From contig CAKRFP010000035.1 of assembly GCA_934320645.1 (NCBI GenBank), positions 1-27,093 of the forward strand: DNA of 27,093 nt, in the 5' to 3' direction. The DNA comes from an uncultured Bariatricus sp. GTDB taxonomy: Bacteria > Bacillota > Clostridia > Lachnospirales > Lachnospiraceae. Both the position numbers and the translations under genes were made by a program. The notes under the pieces were generated by a model. The model was not told the origin of the DNA. It ran no database searches and saw only the letters and a list, made by a program, of their open reading frames with translations. Of the stretch, positions 6,894 through 15,001 are shown piece by piece (within the stretch, counting starts at the first letter, position 1; each line of letters begins with the position of its first letter).

Positions 6894-7038
6894 GGAAAAT
6901 CAATTGCTGCCGGATTCCGTTGTGCAAACCATTCCAGTGAACCACTTAGGGCGAAAATCGTGTTCAGCAGAGGCTTCCACGATTTTTGTGTTTCACTTCC
7001 ATTGCACAACAATCGAATCTGGCAGCAATTGATTTTCC
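6894..7038. repeat. palindromic structured element, copy 1 (shared core, private outer stem)
   Basis: 145 bases. The outer stem 6894-6917 / 7015-7038 pairs over 24 bp with one G.U. Inside are GTTGTGCAA (6919-6927) / TTGCACAAC (7002-7010), AGTGAA (6936-6941) / TTCACT (6992-6997), and an apical stem CGAAAATCGTG (6952-6962) / CACGATTTTTG (6978-6988) with a 15-base loop. The core 6913-7019 is 107 bases, the same length as in copy 2 at 17848-17954, with 56 identical central bases (6939-6994). The element sits between the guaB 3' end and the amidase 5' end. No transposase, target duplication or conserved reading frame is evident. Strand unknown. Confidence 0.9.
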
Positions 7039-7125
7039 TCCGACGCACACTGGTTTTCCCTTTAACCCAGTCGTTCGATTGACTGTTGAAGGTTTGAGCG
7101 AAATTTGAAAATAGATGTATAGTAT

Positions 7126-7168
7126 AAGAGAGAAGAATCATCTTCTGATAAAATGATTCTTCTCTCTT
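7126..7168 (-). terminator. guaB terminator hairpin (possibly bidirectional)
   Basis: A perfect 16-bp stem, AAGAGAGAAGAATCAT (7126-7141) with its complement at 7153-7168, and an 11-base loop, starting 16 bases after the guaB stop. The U-tract on the guaB side is poor (ATACTATAC); on the other side it is TTGATTAATTTTA. The remainder of 6751-7183 holds a poly-A/T stretch at 6841-6863 and element copy 1. Confidence 0.6.
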
Positions 7169-7183
7169 GATTAATTTTATATC

Positions 7184-8638
7184 TTATTCATCTACGCTGT
7201 AGTTTGGTGCTTCTTTTGTGATGTGGATGTCGTGTGGGTGGCTTTCTTTGAGGGATGCGGAGGAAATCTTTACGAAACGTCCTGTTGTCTTGAGGGTTTC
7301 GATGTCTGGTGCTCCACAGTAGCCCATTCCGGAACGGAGACCGCCCATTAACTGGAATACGGTATCTTCTACAGATCCTTTATAAGCAACTCGTCCTTCT
7401 ACGCCTTCCGGTACAAGCTTCTTTGCATCTGTCTGGAAGTATCTGTCTTTGCTTCCGTTCTCCATTGCTGCAATAGATCCCATTCCACGATATACTTTGT
7501 ATTTTCTTCCCTGATAGAGTTCGAATGTTCCCGGGCTCTCATCGCATCCTGCGAAGATGCTTCCCATCATACATACGTTGGCTCCGGCCGCGATCGCCTT
7601 TGTCATATCACCTGAGTACTTGATACCACCATCTGCAATAATCGGAATTCCCGACTCTTTTGCTGCTTCGTAGCAGTTCATAACAGCTGTGATCTGTGGT
7701 ACACCGATACCGGCTACGATACGGGTTGTACAGATGGATCCAGGTCCGATACCAACCTTAACTGCATCAACACCTGCATCGATCAGCGCTTTTGTTGCTT
7801 CTCCTGTTGCAACGTTACCTGCGATCACCTGAAGATCCGGGAATGCATCCTTGATCATTCTTACGGTACGAAGTACATTTGCTGAATGTCCGTGTGCCGA
7901 ATCAAGTACTACTACGTCTACTTTTGCTTTTACAAGGGCTTCTGCTCTTTCAAGACAGTTCGCTGTAATACCGATCGCTGCACCACACAGAAGTCTTCCC
8001 TGCGCATCTTTTGCTGACAGCGGGTATTTGATCTGTTTCTCAATATCTTTAATTGTGATCAGACCTTTTAAGTTAAAATCTTTATCTACGATTGGAAGTT
8101 TTTCTTTTCTTGCTTTTGCGAGGATCTTCTTTGCTTCTTCCAGGGTGATACCTTCCTGTGCTGTTACAAGACCTTCGCTTGTCATGGATTCTTTGATCTT
8201 CTTGGAGAAATCTTCTTCAAACTTGAGGTCACGGTTCGTAATGATACCTACCAGCTTTCTTCCTTCTGTGATCGGAACTCCGGAAATACGGAACTTCGCC
8301 ATCAGTTCATTAGCATCTGCCAGTGTATGCTCCGGTGACAGATAGAATGGATCTGTAATAACACCATTCTCAGAACGCTTAACCTTGTCTACTTCTTCTG
8401 CCTGCTGTTCAATCGACATATTCTTGTGAATAATACCGATACCTCCCTGGCGTGCCATAGCGATCGCCATACGATGTTCGGTAACAGTGTCCATTCCTGC
8501 ACTCATCATCGGTATGTTAAGCTTAATGCCCTTTGTAAGATAAGTTGATAAATCAACCTGATTTGGAATTACTTCTGAATAAGAAGGTACCAGAAGTACA
8601 TCATCGAAGGTAATTCCTTCTCCAATAATCTTTCCCAT
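7184..8638 (-). CDS. guaB: inosine-5'-monophosphate dehydrogenase
   Basis: A 484-residue protein of normal IMPDH length. It oxidises IMP to XMP with NAD+, the first committed step of GMP synthesis. TIM-barrel sequence flanks a tandem CBS insert (about 93-205). The catalytic loop G-I-G-P-G-S-I-C-T-T places the nucleophile at Cys303, and the flap with R-Y-F-Q and the Y-R-G-M-G-S motif are present. The start is the ATG at 8636-8638 (MGKIIGEGITFDDVLL), preceded by GAAAGGAAG; an upstream in-frame ATG at 8695 would overlap the promoter and adds non-family sequence. Monocistronic, with a strong promoter and hairpin terminator. GMP/GTP supply links it to CodY further along, which senses GTP. Confidence 0.97.
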   Translation of the reverse strand: MGKIIGEGITFDDVLLVPSYSEVIPNQVDLSTYLTKGIKLNIPMMSAGMDTVTEHRMAIAMARQGGIGIIHKNMSIEQQAEEVDKVKRSENGVITDPFYLSPEHTLADANELMAKFRISGVPITEGRKLVGIITNRDLKFEEDFSKKIKESMTSEGLVTAQEGITLEEAKKILAKARKEKLPIVDKDFNLKGLITIKDIEKQIKYPLSAKDAQGRLLCGAAIGITANCLERAEALVKAKVDVVVLDSAHGHSANVLRTVRMIKDAFPDLQVIAGNVATGEATKALIDAGVDAVKVGIGPGSICTTRIVAGIGVPQITAVMNCYEAAKESGIPIIADGGIKYSGDMTKAIAAGANVCMMGSIFAGCDESPGTFELYQGRKYKVYRGMGSIAAMENGSKDRYFQTDAKKLVPEGVEGRVAYKGSVEDTVFQLMGGLRSGMGYCGAPDIETLKTTGRFVKISSASLKESHPHDIHITKEAPNYSVDE

Positions 8639-8683
8639 GATTTTTCTTCCTTTCTCTCTCGTCTGTAATTTTGATTTTCTGCT

Positions 8684-8713
8684 ATGATAACGCATAAATC
8701 TATACTATGTCAA
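8684..8713 (-). promoter_or_regulatory. guaB promoter
   Basis: TTGACA (complement of 8708-8713), 18-base spacer, TATCAT (complement of 8684-8689). The leader is only about 40 bases, so there is no room for a purine riboswitch. The stretch 8714-8845 shows only a short CGTGA/TCACG dyad at 8741-8753. Confidence 0.7.
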
Positions 8714-8845
8714 GTCCTTTATCGAGTACATTCGTCCGTCCGTGACAATCACGTTTCTGCAGATCACTGATAATTTTACATAACCGTCTTTCCGGATACA
8801 ATTGTCCCCCGGAACCTGCAAGCTTTTCTACACATCTTTCGGGAA

Positions 8846-9337
8846 TTATTTACAAAATACTTTTCTTGGTGCCAGCATCTTCAGTCCTTCACAGACTGTC
8901 TTATTTGGCTCAAAAATAATCTTTTTCTTTTCCCCGTTATTTACAACGATCAGCTCATATGTATCTGCCCCCGGCATACCTGAACTGTAATCGGTTCCTT
9001 TCAGTCCCTGATAAGGTCTGAGTTCCGGCGAACCGGAAGGTGCCATCATCTCAAGATCCGTCATCTCCATAGAAAACATATTTTTCCGACGGGATTTTGC
9101 CATAATCTTATCAATATCAAGACTCCCATTCACAAATAAATACTCATATTCAACATCCATACTCCGGAACAAAAAAACATCCAGTGCAATCATGATCACC
9201 GGACCAATTATTCCGAATGGGATCATAAATATAAGTACGACCGACAGAACAGTAAGTATGATAAGTATTGCTTTGATCAGCGTCGTCGAAGATGCTTTCT
9301 GCCTCTTCACCAGCTGTTCTGTGTAAAAATCACCCAT
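8846..9337 (-). CDS. small membrane protein, DUF6106-like
   Basis: A 163-residue protein. Two hydrophobic segments (about 21-36 and 40-56) are separated by a Gly-Pro turn. A C-terminal soluble part (60-163) rich in beta-type sequence ends in a basic Cys-Lys tail. It resembles small conserved Lachnospiraceae proteins that I believe are classed as DUF6106 (start MGDFYTEQLVKR); function unknown. An excellent GGAGG lies 8 bases before the ATG. It sits between the groEL terminator and guaB and is probably transcribed alone. No catalytic motif is seen. The family assignment is from memory and should be treated as tentative. Confidence 0.75.
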   Translation of the reverse strand: MGDFYTEQLVKRQKASSTTLIKAILIILTVLSVVLIFMIPFGIIGPVIMIALDVFLFRSMDVEYEYLFVNGSLDIDKIMAKSRRKNMFSMEMTDLEMMAPSGSPELRPYQGLKGTDYSSGMPGADTYELIVVNNGEKKKIIFEPNKTVCEGLKMLAPRKVFCK

Positions 9338-9377
9338 ATCCTAACCTCCAAATTTATATATTAAAACTATTGTAACA

Positions 9378-9418
9378 CTTTTATAATAAAAAGAAAACTC
9401 CTCTTCTGAGGAGTTTTC
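9378..9418 (-). terminator. groESL intrinsic terminator
   Basis: GAAAACTCCTC (9393-9403) pairs with 9408-9418 around a TTCT loop. On the minus strand it is followed by TTTTTATTATAAAAG. It ends 19 bases after the groEL stop. Confidence 0.85.
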
Positions 9419-9437
9419 TAAAAATCATATTTTTAGC

Positions 9438-11063
9438 TTACATCATGCCCATTCCCGGAGCTCCGCCTGCCGGCATAGCCGGTACATCTTCTTTGATGTT
9501 AGCAACAACGGATTCTGTTGTAAGGAGTGTAGATGCAACACTTGTAGCGTTCTGCAGTGCGCTTCTTGTTACTTTTGCAGGATCGAGGATACCTGCTTTC
9601 ACCATATCTACATATTCTTCATTGTAAGCATCAAAACCATTTCCCGGTTCAGCTTCTCTTACCTTGTTGATGATAACTGCACCTTCAAGACCTGCGTTAG
9701 CTGAAATGTGGAATAACGGAGCTTCCAGAGCTTTGAGAACTACTTTTGCTCCTGTCTTTTCATCACCTTCCAGAGTTTCTGCAAGTTTGGCAACTTCTTT
9801 GGATGCATGGATGTATGCAGATCCACCACCTGCAATGATTCCTTCTTCTACAGCAGCTCTTGTTGCGTTAAGCGCATCTTCCATACGCAGTTTTGCTTCT
9901 TTCATTTCTGTCTCAGTAGCAGCACCTACACGGATAACTGCAACTCCGCCGGCGAGTTTTGCAAGTCTTTCCTGAAGTTTTTCTTTATCGAAATCAGATG
10001 TTGTCTCTTCGATCTGGGCTTTGATCTGTCCGATTCTTGCTTCCAGAGCAGCTTTGTCGCCCATACCGTCAACGATAACTGTATTTTCTTTCTGTACTTT
10101 TACAGATTTTGCACGTCCAAGCTGTGCCATGGTTGTATCTTTCAGATCCAGACCAAGTTCTTCAGAGATTACCTGTCCGCCTGTTAAGATTGCGATATCT
10201 TCCAGCATCGCTTTTCTTCTGTCACCATATCCAGGTGCTTTTACAGCTACTACATTGAATGTTCCACGCAGTTTGTTAACGATCAGGGTTGTAAGAGCTT
10301 CTCCTTCGATATCTTCTGCAACGATGAGAAGTTTGGCTCCTGACTGTACGATCTGTTCGAGCAGTGGAAGGATTTCCTGAATGTTAGAGATCTTCTTGTC
10401 TGTGATCAGGATGTATGGATCATCAAGATTTGCTTCCATCTTCTCCATATCTGTGCACATATATGCTGAAATGTATCCACGGTCGAACTGCATACCTTCT
10501 ACAAGGTCAAGTTCTGTCTTCATGGTCTTGGATTCTTCGATTGTGATAACACCGTCGCTGGACACTTTATCCATAGCTTCTGCTACCATCTCTCCTACGC
10601 TGTCATCGCTTGCGGAGATTGCAGCTACTCTTGCGATCTGGTCTCTTCCTGTAACTTTGCTGCTCATCTTCTTGATGGCTTCTACAGCACAGTCTGTTGC
10701 TTTCTTCATACCTTTTCTTAATACGATCGGATTTGCACCTGCTTCCAGGTTCTTCATTCCTTCGTGTACCATGGCCTGTGCAAGAACAGTTGCTGTTGTT
10801 GTACCATCACCTGCAACATCGTTGGTCTTAGATGCAACTTCACGGATCAGCTGTGCTCCCATGTTCTCAAATGCATCTTCCAGTTCGATCTCTTTTGCGA
10901 TTGTTACACCGTCATTTGTGATAAGCGGTGCTCCGAATGATTTATCCAGAACTACGTTTCTTCCTTTTGGTCCGATTGTTACTCTTACTGTATCAGCAAG
11001 TTTGTTGACACCTGCTTCCAGTGCCTTTCTTGCGTCTGCTCCGTATTTAATTTCCTTTGCCAT
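9438..11063 (-). CDS. groEL: chaperonin GroEL (Hsp60)
   Basis: A 541-residue GroEL, second gene of groES-groEL. It forms the double-ring ATP-driven folding chamber in the cytosol, capped by GroES. The sequence has MAKEIKYGADARKALEAGV at the N-terminus, the ATP site G-D-G-T-T-T-A-T-V-L (about 86-95), and the usual Gly/Met-rich C-terminal tail (GGAPGMGMM), the flexible tail inside the cavity. The start is the ATG at 11061-11063, with AGGAG 8 bases upstream; the ATG three codons earlier lies within the Shine-Dalgarno spacing region and is less likely. Heat-shock control is by the CIRCE element ahead of groES. Confidence 0.98.
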   Translation of the reverse strand: MAKEIKYGADARKALEAGVNKLADTVRVTIGPKGRNVVLDKSFGAPLITNDGVTIAKEIELEDAFENMGAQLIREVASKTNDVAGDGTTTATVLAQAMVHEGMKNLEAGANPIVLRKGMKKATDCAVEAIKKMSSKVTGRDQIARVAAISASDDSVGEMVAEAMDKVSSDGVITIEESKTMKTELDLVEGMQFDRGYISAYMCTDMEKMEANLDDPYILITDKKISNIQEILPLLEQIVQSGAKLLIVAEDIEGEALTTLIVNKLRGTFNVVAVKAPGYGDRRKAMLEDIAILTGGQVISEELGLDLKDTTMAQLGRAKSVKVQKENTVIVDGMGDKAALEARIGQIKAQIEETTSDFDKEKLQERLAKLAGGVAVIRVGAATETEMKEAKLRMEDALNATRAAVEEGIIAGGGSAYIHASKEVAKLAETLEGDEKTGAKVVLKALEAPLFHISANAGLEGAVIINKVREAEPGNGFDAYNEEYVDMVKAGILDPAKVTRSALQNATSVASTLLTTESVVANIKEDVPAMPAGGAPGMGMM

Positions 11064-11146
11064 TTCTATCACTCCTGATTCTTAAAAATAAAATTCTGTT
11101 CTGATCTGAAAATCTGATTTTTATCTGTATATGATATCCTGCGAAA

Positions 11147-11431
11147 TTATCTGATCACTGCAAGAATGTCATTCTGTTTTACGATGATGTATTCTACATC
11201 GTCAAGTTCTACTTCTGTACCTGCATATTTGGAATAGATAACTTTATCACCTACAGCTACGTTCATCGTAACTTCTTTTCCATCAACAACTCCTCCAGGT
11301 CCTACAGCAACAACTTCTGCCTGCTGTGGTTTTTCCTTTGACTGTCCCGGAAGTACGATTCCTGACTTGGTGGTCTCCTCTGCGACTAACTGCTTTAATA
11401 CAACTCTGTCAGCTAATGGTTCTAATTTCAT
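11147..11431 (-). CDS. groES: co-chaperonin GroES (Hsp10)
   Basis: A 94-residue, full-length GroES. The N-terminal strand is MKLEPLADRVVLKQL. The mobile loop that docks on GroEL is E-E-T-T-K-S-G-I-V-L-P (about 18-28). The roof and C-terminal part D-I-L-A-V-I close the barrel. It heads the groES-groEL operon; 83 bases separate it from groEL. AGGAGG precedes the ATG. Upstream is a perfect CIRCE operator overlapping the transcript start, so HrcA repression is expected. Confidence 0.98.
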   Translation of the reverse strand: MKLEPLADRVVLKQLVAEETTKSGIVLPGQSKEKPQQAEVVAVGPGGVVDGKEVTMNVAVGDKVIYSKYAGTEVELDDVEYIIVKQNDILAVIR

Positions 11432-11457
11432 TATAAATTCCTCCTAACTCTATCTTG

Positions 11458-11484
11458 TTAGCACTCAACAAAATCGAGTGCTAA
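11458..11484 (-). promoter_or_regulatory. CIRCE operator (HrcA binding site)
   Basis: TTAGCACTC (11458-11466), 9 bases, GAGTGCTAA (11476-11484): a perfect match to the CIRCE consensus, between the promoter and groES. An extra half-site, TAGCACTC, is at 11504-11511. Confidence 0.97.
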
Positions 11485-11499
11485 AAACTTTCTAGGTAT

Positions 11500-11528
11500 A
11501 AGATAGCACTCTCTTTCTTTTTTGTCAA
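11500..11528 (-). promoter_or_regulatory. groESL sigma-A promoter
   Basis: TTGACA (complement of 11523-11528), 17-base spacer, TATCTT (complement of 11500-11505). CIRCE begins 15 bases downstream. Confidence 0.8.
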
Positions 11529-11550
11529 CATTCGATTTTGAATTTTATAA

Positions 11551-11856
11551 TTACTTTAGATTTATTTCATAAAATCCATTCATTACCTGCAGAACCAGAA
11601 TCATCCCTGCCCGGTTCTCATAACGGTCTTTGATCATCCCTGTGCAGACGGTCTCACAGGTCATGGTCTGAATCCTGCATTCGTATACCGCATCCAGGGA
11701 AATGTCCGAAAGACTGCCGGAACGCAGGATCAAGTGCACCTGCTCCATCTCCTTCTGATATTCTATGACTGTTGCCTCATAAGTATTCTCATCTTTTTCC
11801 TTATCTTCTTTCAGATACTGTACCATCGTAAGTACAGCTTTATCTCCATCATACAT
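11551..11856 (-). CDS. conserved-looking small protein of unknown function
   Basis: A 101-residue acidic soluble protein with no signal peptide or membrane segment. I do not recognise the family. The pattern of alternating hydrophobic residues (VHLILRSG, YECRIQTM, GMILVLQVMNGFYEI) suggests a beta-barrel-like fold. The segment C-R-I-Q...C-T-G-M-I-K-D-R-Y-E-N-R superficially recalls PilZ-N/YcgR-like domains, but this is weak. Coding status is supported by AAAAGGAGAG at good spacing before the ATG. The strong codY terminator just upstream implies its own promoter in the short gap 11857-11894. It lies between codY and groES; no functional link is apparent. Confidence 0.7.
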   Translation of the reverse strand: MYDGDKAVLTMVQYLKEDKEKDENTYEATVIEYQKEMEQVHLILRSGSLSDISLDAVYECRIQTMTCETVCTGMIKDRYENRAGMILVLQVMNGFYEINLK

Positions 11857-11894
11857 GCTCTCTTCTCTCCTTTTTACAAATATAGTCCCCCGTT

Positions 11895-11926
11895 AAAGAA
11901 AAGGGCATCAGATTTGTCTGATACCC
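11895..11926 (-). terminator. codY intrinsic terminator
   Basis: GGGCATCAGA (11903-11912) pairs with TCTGATACCC (11917-11926) over 10 bp, loop TTTG. On the minus strand it is followed by TTTTCTTT. Ends 18 bases after the codY stop. Confidence 0.85.
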
Positions 11927-11943
11927 CTCTTTTACTTTTATCC

Positions 11944-12726
11944 TTAATTCATTTTTTCTTTTTTGATCTTATCCAGTTCTTTGAACACGTAATCATTCAC
12001 GACCTTGATGTAAGTTCCTTTCATACCGGATGAACGGGATTCGATCACACCCGCACTCTCAAATTTACGGAGTGCATTAACAATTACAGAACGGGTGATT
12101 CCCACACGGTCTGCAATCTTGCTTGCCACCAGAATGCCTTCCATCCCGTTAAGTTCATCAAAAATATGGATGATTGCTTCCAACTCAGAGAAAGAAAGGG
12201 TGCTGATCGCAGATTGTACGATCTGCTCTTTTCTTGTCTCCTCTGCGCTTTCTTCATTGACCGAACGGAGCATCTCCAGTCCTACAACCGTAGTTCCATA
12301 TTCACTGAGGATGATATCATCAATCTCATACATGGATTCTTTTCTGTATAAGAACAACGTTCCAAGTCTCTCTCCTGCAATATTGATCGGAGTGATGATT
12401 GCCTGATATCCCTGGGATACTTCTGCAGTAAATCCAAGTGTCTGCAGATTGACATTCTCCTTTGTGGAAAGAATACTAAGCAGACGCTCATTCAGCATCG
12501 GATCGATATGTTCTCCTACCTCATCCTGTAAAAGTTCGCTGATCTCCGGAACACCCGGACAGGTGCTGACACCAAGGACTTTTCCCTTCTTACTTACTAC
12601 CAGCACATTCGAAACCAGAATCTCTGTCAGAACTTCACAGATATCTGTAAACACAACTTTGCTCGAATTATTATTGTGCAGCAGTTTGTTGATTTTTCTT
12701 GTTTTATCCAATAATTGTACGCTCAT
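11944..12726 (-). CDS. codY: GTP-sensing pleiotropic transcriptional regulator CodY
   Basis: A 260-residue CodY. The N-terminal GAF domain (about 1-155) binds branched-chain amino acids, and the C-terminal winged helix (about 180-255) has the diagnostic A-D-R-V-G-I-T-R-S-V-I-V-N-A-L-R-K. The segment ending K-G-T-Y-I-K-V-V-N-D matches the family end. With GTP and Ile/Leu/Val bound, CodY represses nutrient-scavenging and stationary-phase genes. The start is the ATG at 12724-12726 (MSVQLLDKTRKINKLL), with GGAGG 7 bases upstream; a longer in-frame start at 12810 adds unrelated sequence. Transcribed alone from a promoter beside the topA stop. Here it neighbours topA, unlike the Bacillus clpYQ-codY arrangement. 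Confidence 0.96.
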   Translation of the reverse strand: MSVQLLDKTRKINKLLHNNNSSKVVFTDICEVLTEILVSNVLVVSKKGKVLGVSTCPGVPEISELLQDEVGEHIDPMLNERLLSILSTKENVNLQTLGFTAEVSQGYQAIITPINIAGERLGTLFLYRKESMYEIDDIILSEYGTTVVGLEMLRSVNEESAEETRKEQIVQSAISTLSFSELEAIIHIFDELNGMEGILVASKIADRVGITRSVIVNALRKFESAGVIESRSSGMKGTYIKVVNDYVFKELDKIKKEKMN

Positions 12727-12841
12727 ATCTGCCTCCATATATTTTTTATTAAAAATGTGCGTTTCATTCCGCATTTTTCGCGAATATAAAATATTGTTGA
12801 AATTTCGCACACAAATTAGTCAAAAAAATGTGTACACAAAT

Positions 12842-12870
12842 ATATTATCATACAATTCTGAATAGTTCAA
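12842..12870 (-). promoter_or_regulatory. codY promoter
   Basis: TTGAAC (complement of 12865-12870), 17-base spacer, TAATAT (complement of 12842-12847). The leader is about 110 bases and contains an imperfect AAAATGCG/CGCACATTTT hairpin near 12745-12779. Confidence 0.6.
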
Positions 12871-12881
12871 CGAAATCTGAT

Positions 12882-14969
12882 TTATTTTTCATCTTTCTCT
12901 TTATTTTTTACAAATCCGCACTGTTCATTGCCGCAGACCAGTTTATTTCCCTTTTCTACCATGTAGCTTCCACATTTCGGGCACTTTTCTCCTGACGGTT
13001 TCTGCCATGACATGAAATCACATTCCGGATTATCCTCACATCCGTAATAACGTCTGCCCTTCTTGGTTTTACGCAGCACAATGTCTTTTCCACATTTCGG
13101 GCAGGCAACCCCGATCTTCTCCAGATACGGTTTGGTGTTGCGGCATTCCGGGAATCCAGGACATGCAAGGAATTTTCCGTGCGGTCCATATTTGATGACC
13201 ATGTTTCTTCCGCATTCTTCGCAGATCACATCAGTCACTTCATCTTCGATCTTGACCGTCTCCAGTTCTTTCTCTGCTTTTTCAACGGCATCTTTCAGAT
13301 CCGGGTAGAAGTTGCTGATAACAGATTTCCACTCTACCTTTCCTTCTGCGATCATATCCAGAAGACCTTCCATATAAGCCGTAAAGTTAACATCCACAAT
13401 GCTTGTGAACGACTGCTTCATAATATTGTTTACAACTTCTCCAAGCTCTGTCATGTACAGGTTCTTGTTCTCTTTTGCCACGTATCTTCTTGCAATGATC
13501 GTAGAAATCGTCGGTGCATACGTACTCGGTCGTCCGATTCCAAGCTCTTCCAGTGTTTTTACCAGAGATGCCTCGGTGTAATGTGCCGGCGGCTGTGTGA
13601 AATGCTGCTTATAGTCAAAAGATTCCTGTGTCAGTTCCGAATCTTTGTCGATACTCTTGACCATCACATTTCCGCTCTGCTTTTCCTCATCACTTTCCAC
13701 ATATGCCAGACGGAAACCTTCAAACACAATCTTGGATGCTGATACGGTAAAGCGGTAATCGCCTGCTCCGATCTTCACCGAAGTTGTCTCGTATTTTGCC
13801 GGCTGCATTCTGCTTGCCACAAAACGCTTCCAGATCAGCTGGTACAGACGGAACTGGTCTCTTGTCAGAGACTCTTTGATCTCTGCCGGAACCCGGGTCA
13901 CATCCGACGGACGGATGGCTTCGTGTGCATCCTGGATATTTTTCCCGTCATTTTTCTGCTTCTGCTCGGAAGCTGCTTCAGCCACATATTCTTCTCCGTA
14001 TGCTTTTCCAACGTAAGCTCTTGCATTTGCATCTGCTTCCTCAGAGATACGGGTTGAATCGGTACGCAGGTACGTTATCAGACCAACGGTACCGCTGCCC
14101 TTGATATCCACACCTTCATAAAGCTGCTGTGCGATACGCATAGTCTTTGAGGTTGCAAAGTTCAGTGCTTTGGATGCTTCCTGCTGAAGGGTACTGGTTG
14201 TAAACGGAAGCGGTGCTTTTTTGCTTCTCTCACCACGCTTTACATCGACCACTTTATATTCTGCATCTTCCAGTTCTGCAAGAATCTTATTCAGTTCCTC
14301 TTCATTATGGATCGTAATCTTCTCATCCTTTGTTCCGTAGAATTTCGCTGTAAGAGGCTTCTTTTCTCCCTTTATCTTGAAATTGGCGTCCAGTGACCAG
14401 TATTCTTCCGGAATGAACGCTGCGATCTCGTCTTCCCGGTCCGCAATAATGCGGAGCGCTACCGACTGCACACGTCCGGCACTGAGTCCTCTTTTGACTT
14501 TTGCCCAGAGAACCGGACTGATCTTATATCCCACGATACGGTCCAGCACACGGCGCGCTTGCTGTGCATCTACCAGATCCATATCGATCTCACGTGCATT
14601 TTTCAGGGATGCCTTTACCGCACTTTTGGTAATTTCGTTGAAGCTGATACGGTACACTTTTTTTCCTTCCAGCTTGAGTGCCTTCATCAGGTGCCAGGAA
14701 ATTGCTTCTCCTTCGCGGTCCGGGTCAGTTGCGAGATAAATCTTATCTGCTTTTTTTACTTCTTTTCTAAGCCCTGCAAGGATCTCACCTTTTCCTCTGA
14801 TTGTAATGTATTTTGGCTCAAAGTCATTCTCAAGGTCTACTCCCATCTGACTTTTCGGCAGATCTCTTACATGTCCGTTGGATGCCATTACCACGTAATT
14901 GCTGCCGAGAAATTTCTTTATGGTCTTCACTTTTGTCGGTGACTCTACAATCACAAGATAACGTGCCAT
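12882..14969 (-). CDS. topA: DNA topoisomerase I (type IA)
   Basis: A 695-residue type IA topoisomerase that relaxes negative supercoils. The TOPRIM domain (1-120) has the acidic triad T-D-P-D-R-E-G-E (81-88), and the catalytic tyrosine is Tyr300 in G-L-I-T-Y-L-R-T-D-S-T-R. Three C-terminal Cys4 zinc ribbons (about 575-690; C-E-E-C...C-P...C, C-P-K-C...C...C, C-P-K-C...C...C) bind single-stranded DNA. Length is typical of Firmicutes TopA. Third gene of comM-dprA-topA; 32 bases separate it from dprA. GGAGG lies 10 bases before the ATG. The dprA-topA neighbourhood is the same as in Bacillus (smf-topA). Confidence 0.98.
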   Translation of the reverse strand: MARYLVIVESPTKVKTIKKFLGSNYVVMASNGHVRDLPKSQMGVDLENDFEPKYITIRGKGEILAGLRKEVKKADKIYLATDPDREGEAISWHLMKALKLEGKKVYRISFNEITKSAVKASLKNAREIDMDLVDAQQARRVLDRIVGYKISPVLWAKVKRGLSAGRVQSVALRIIADREDEIAAFIPEEYWSLDANFKIKGEKKPLTAKFYGTKDEKITIHNEEELNKILAELEDAEYKVVDVKRGERSKKAPLPFTTSTLQQEASKALNFATSKTMRIAQQLYEGVDIKGSGTVGLITYLRTDSTRISEEADANARAYVGKAYGEEYVAEAASEQKQKNDGKNIQDAHEAIRPSDVTRVPAEIKESLTRDQFRLYQLIWKRFVASRMQPAKYETTSVKIGAGDYRFTVSASKIVFEGFRLAYVESDEEKQSGNVMVKSIDKDSELTQESFDYKQHFTQPPAHYTEASLVKTLEELGIGRPSTYAPTISTIIARRYVAKENKNLYMTELGEVVNNIMKQSFTSIVDVNFTAYMEGLLDMIAEGKVEWKSVISNFYPDLKDAVEKAEKELETVKIEDEVTDVICEECGRNMVIKYGPHGKFLACPGFPECRNTKPYLEKIGVACPKCGKDIVLRKTKKGRRYYGCEDNPECDFMSWQKPSGEKCPKCGSYMVEKGNKLVCGNEQCGFVKNKEKDEK

Positions 14970-15001
14970 ATATTATATTCCTCCATATTAACAGTGTCAG
15001 A

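Noticed and set aside
6894..7038. Interpreting the palindromic elements as a classical MITE or IS remnant.
   Set aside because: Outer arms differ completely between copies, no target-site duplication flanks either copy, and no transposase-like sequence is inside.
6894..7038. Interpreting the elements as intrinsic terminators of guaB or gatD.
   Set aside because: Neither has a U-tract after the stem, both are far longer than needed, and separate hairpins already follow each gene.
6809..7141. A 110-codon minus-strand frame spanning element copy 1.
   Set aside because: The same frame in copy 2 meets a stop within the core (after GGTTCCTCGGAA), differences between copies preserve pairing rather than codons, and no ribosome binding site is evident.
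8639..8695. An ATG start for guaB at 8695.
   Set aside because: It falls within the promoter (-10 at 8684-8689), and the added residues are not part of IMPDH.
10381..11085. A 234-codon plus-strand frame opposite groEL.
   Set aside because: It is antisense to conserved groEL and has the Ser/Ile-rich composition typical of such shadows.
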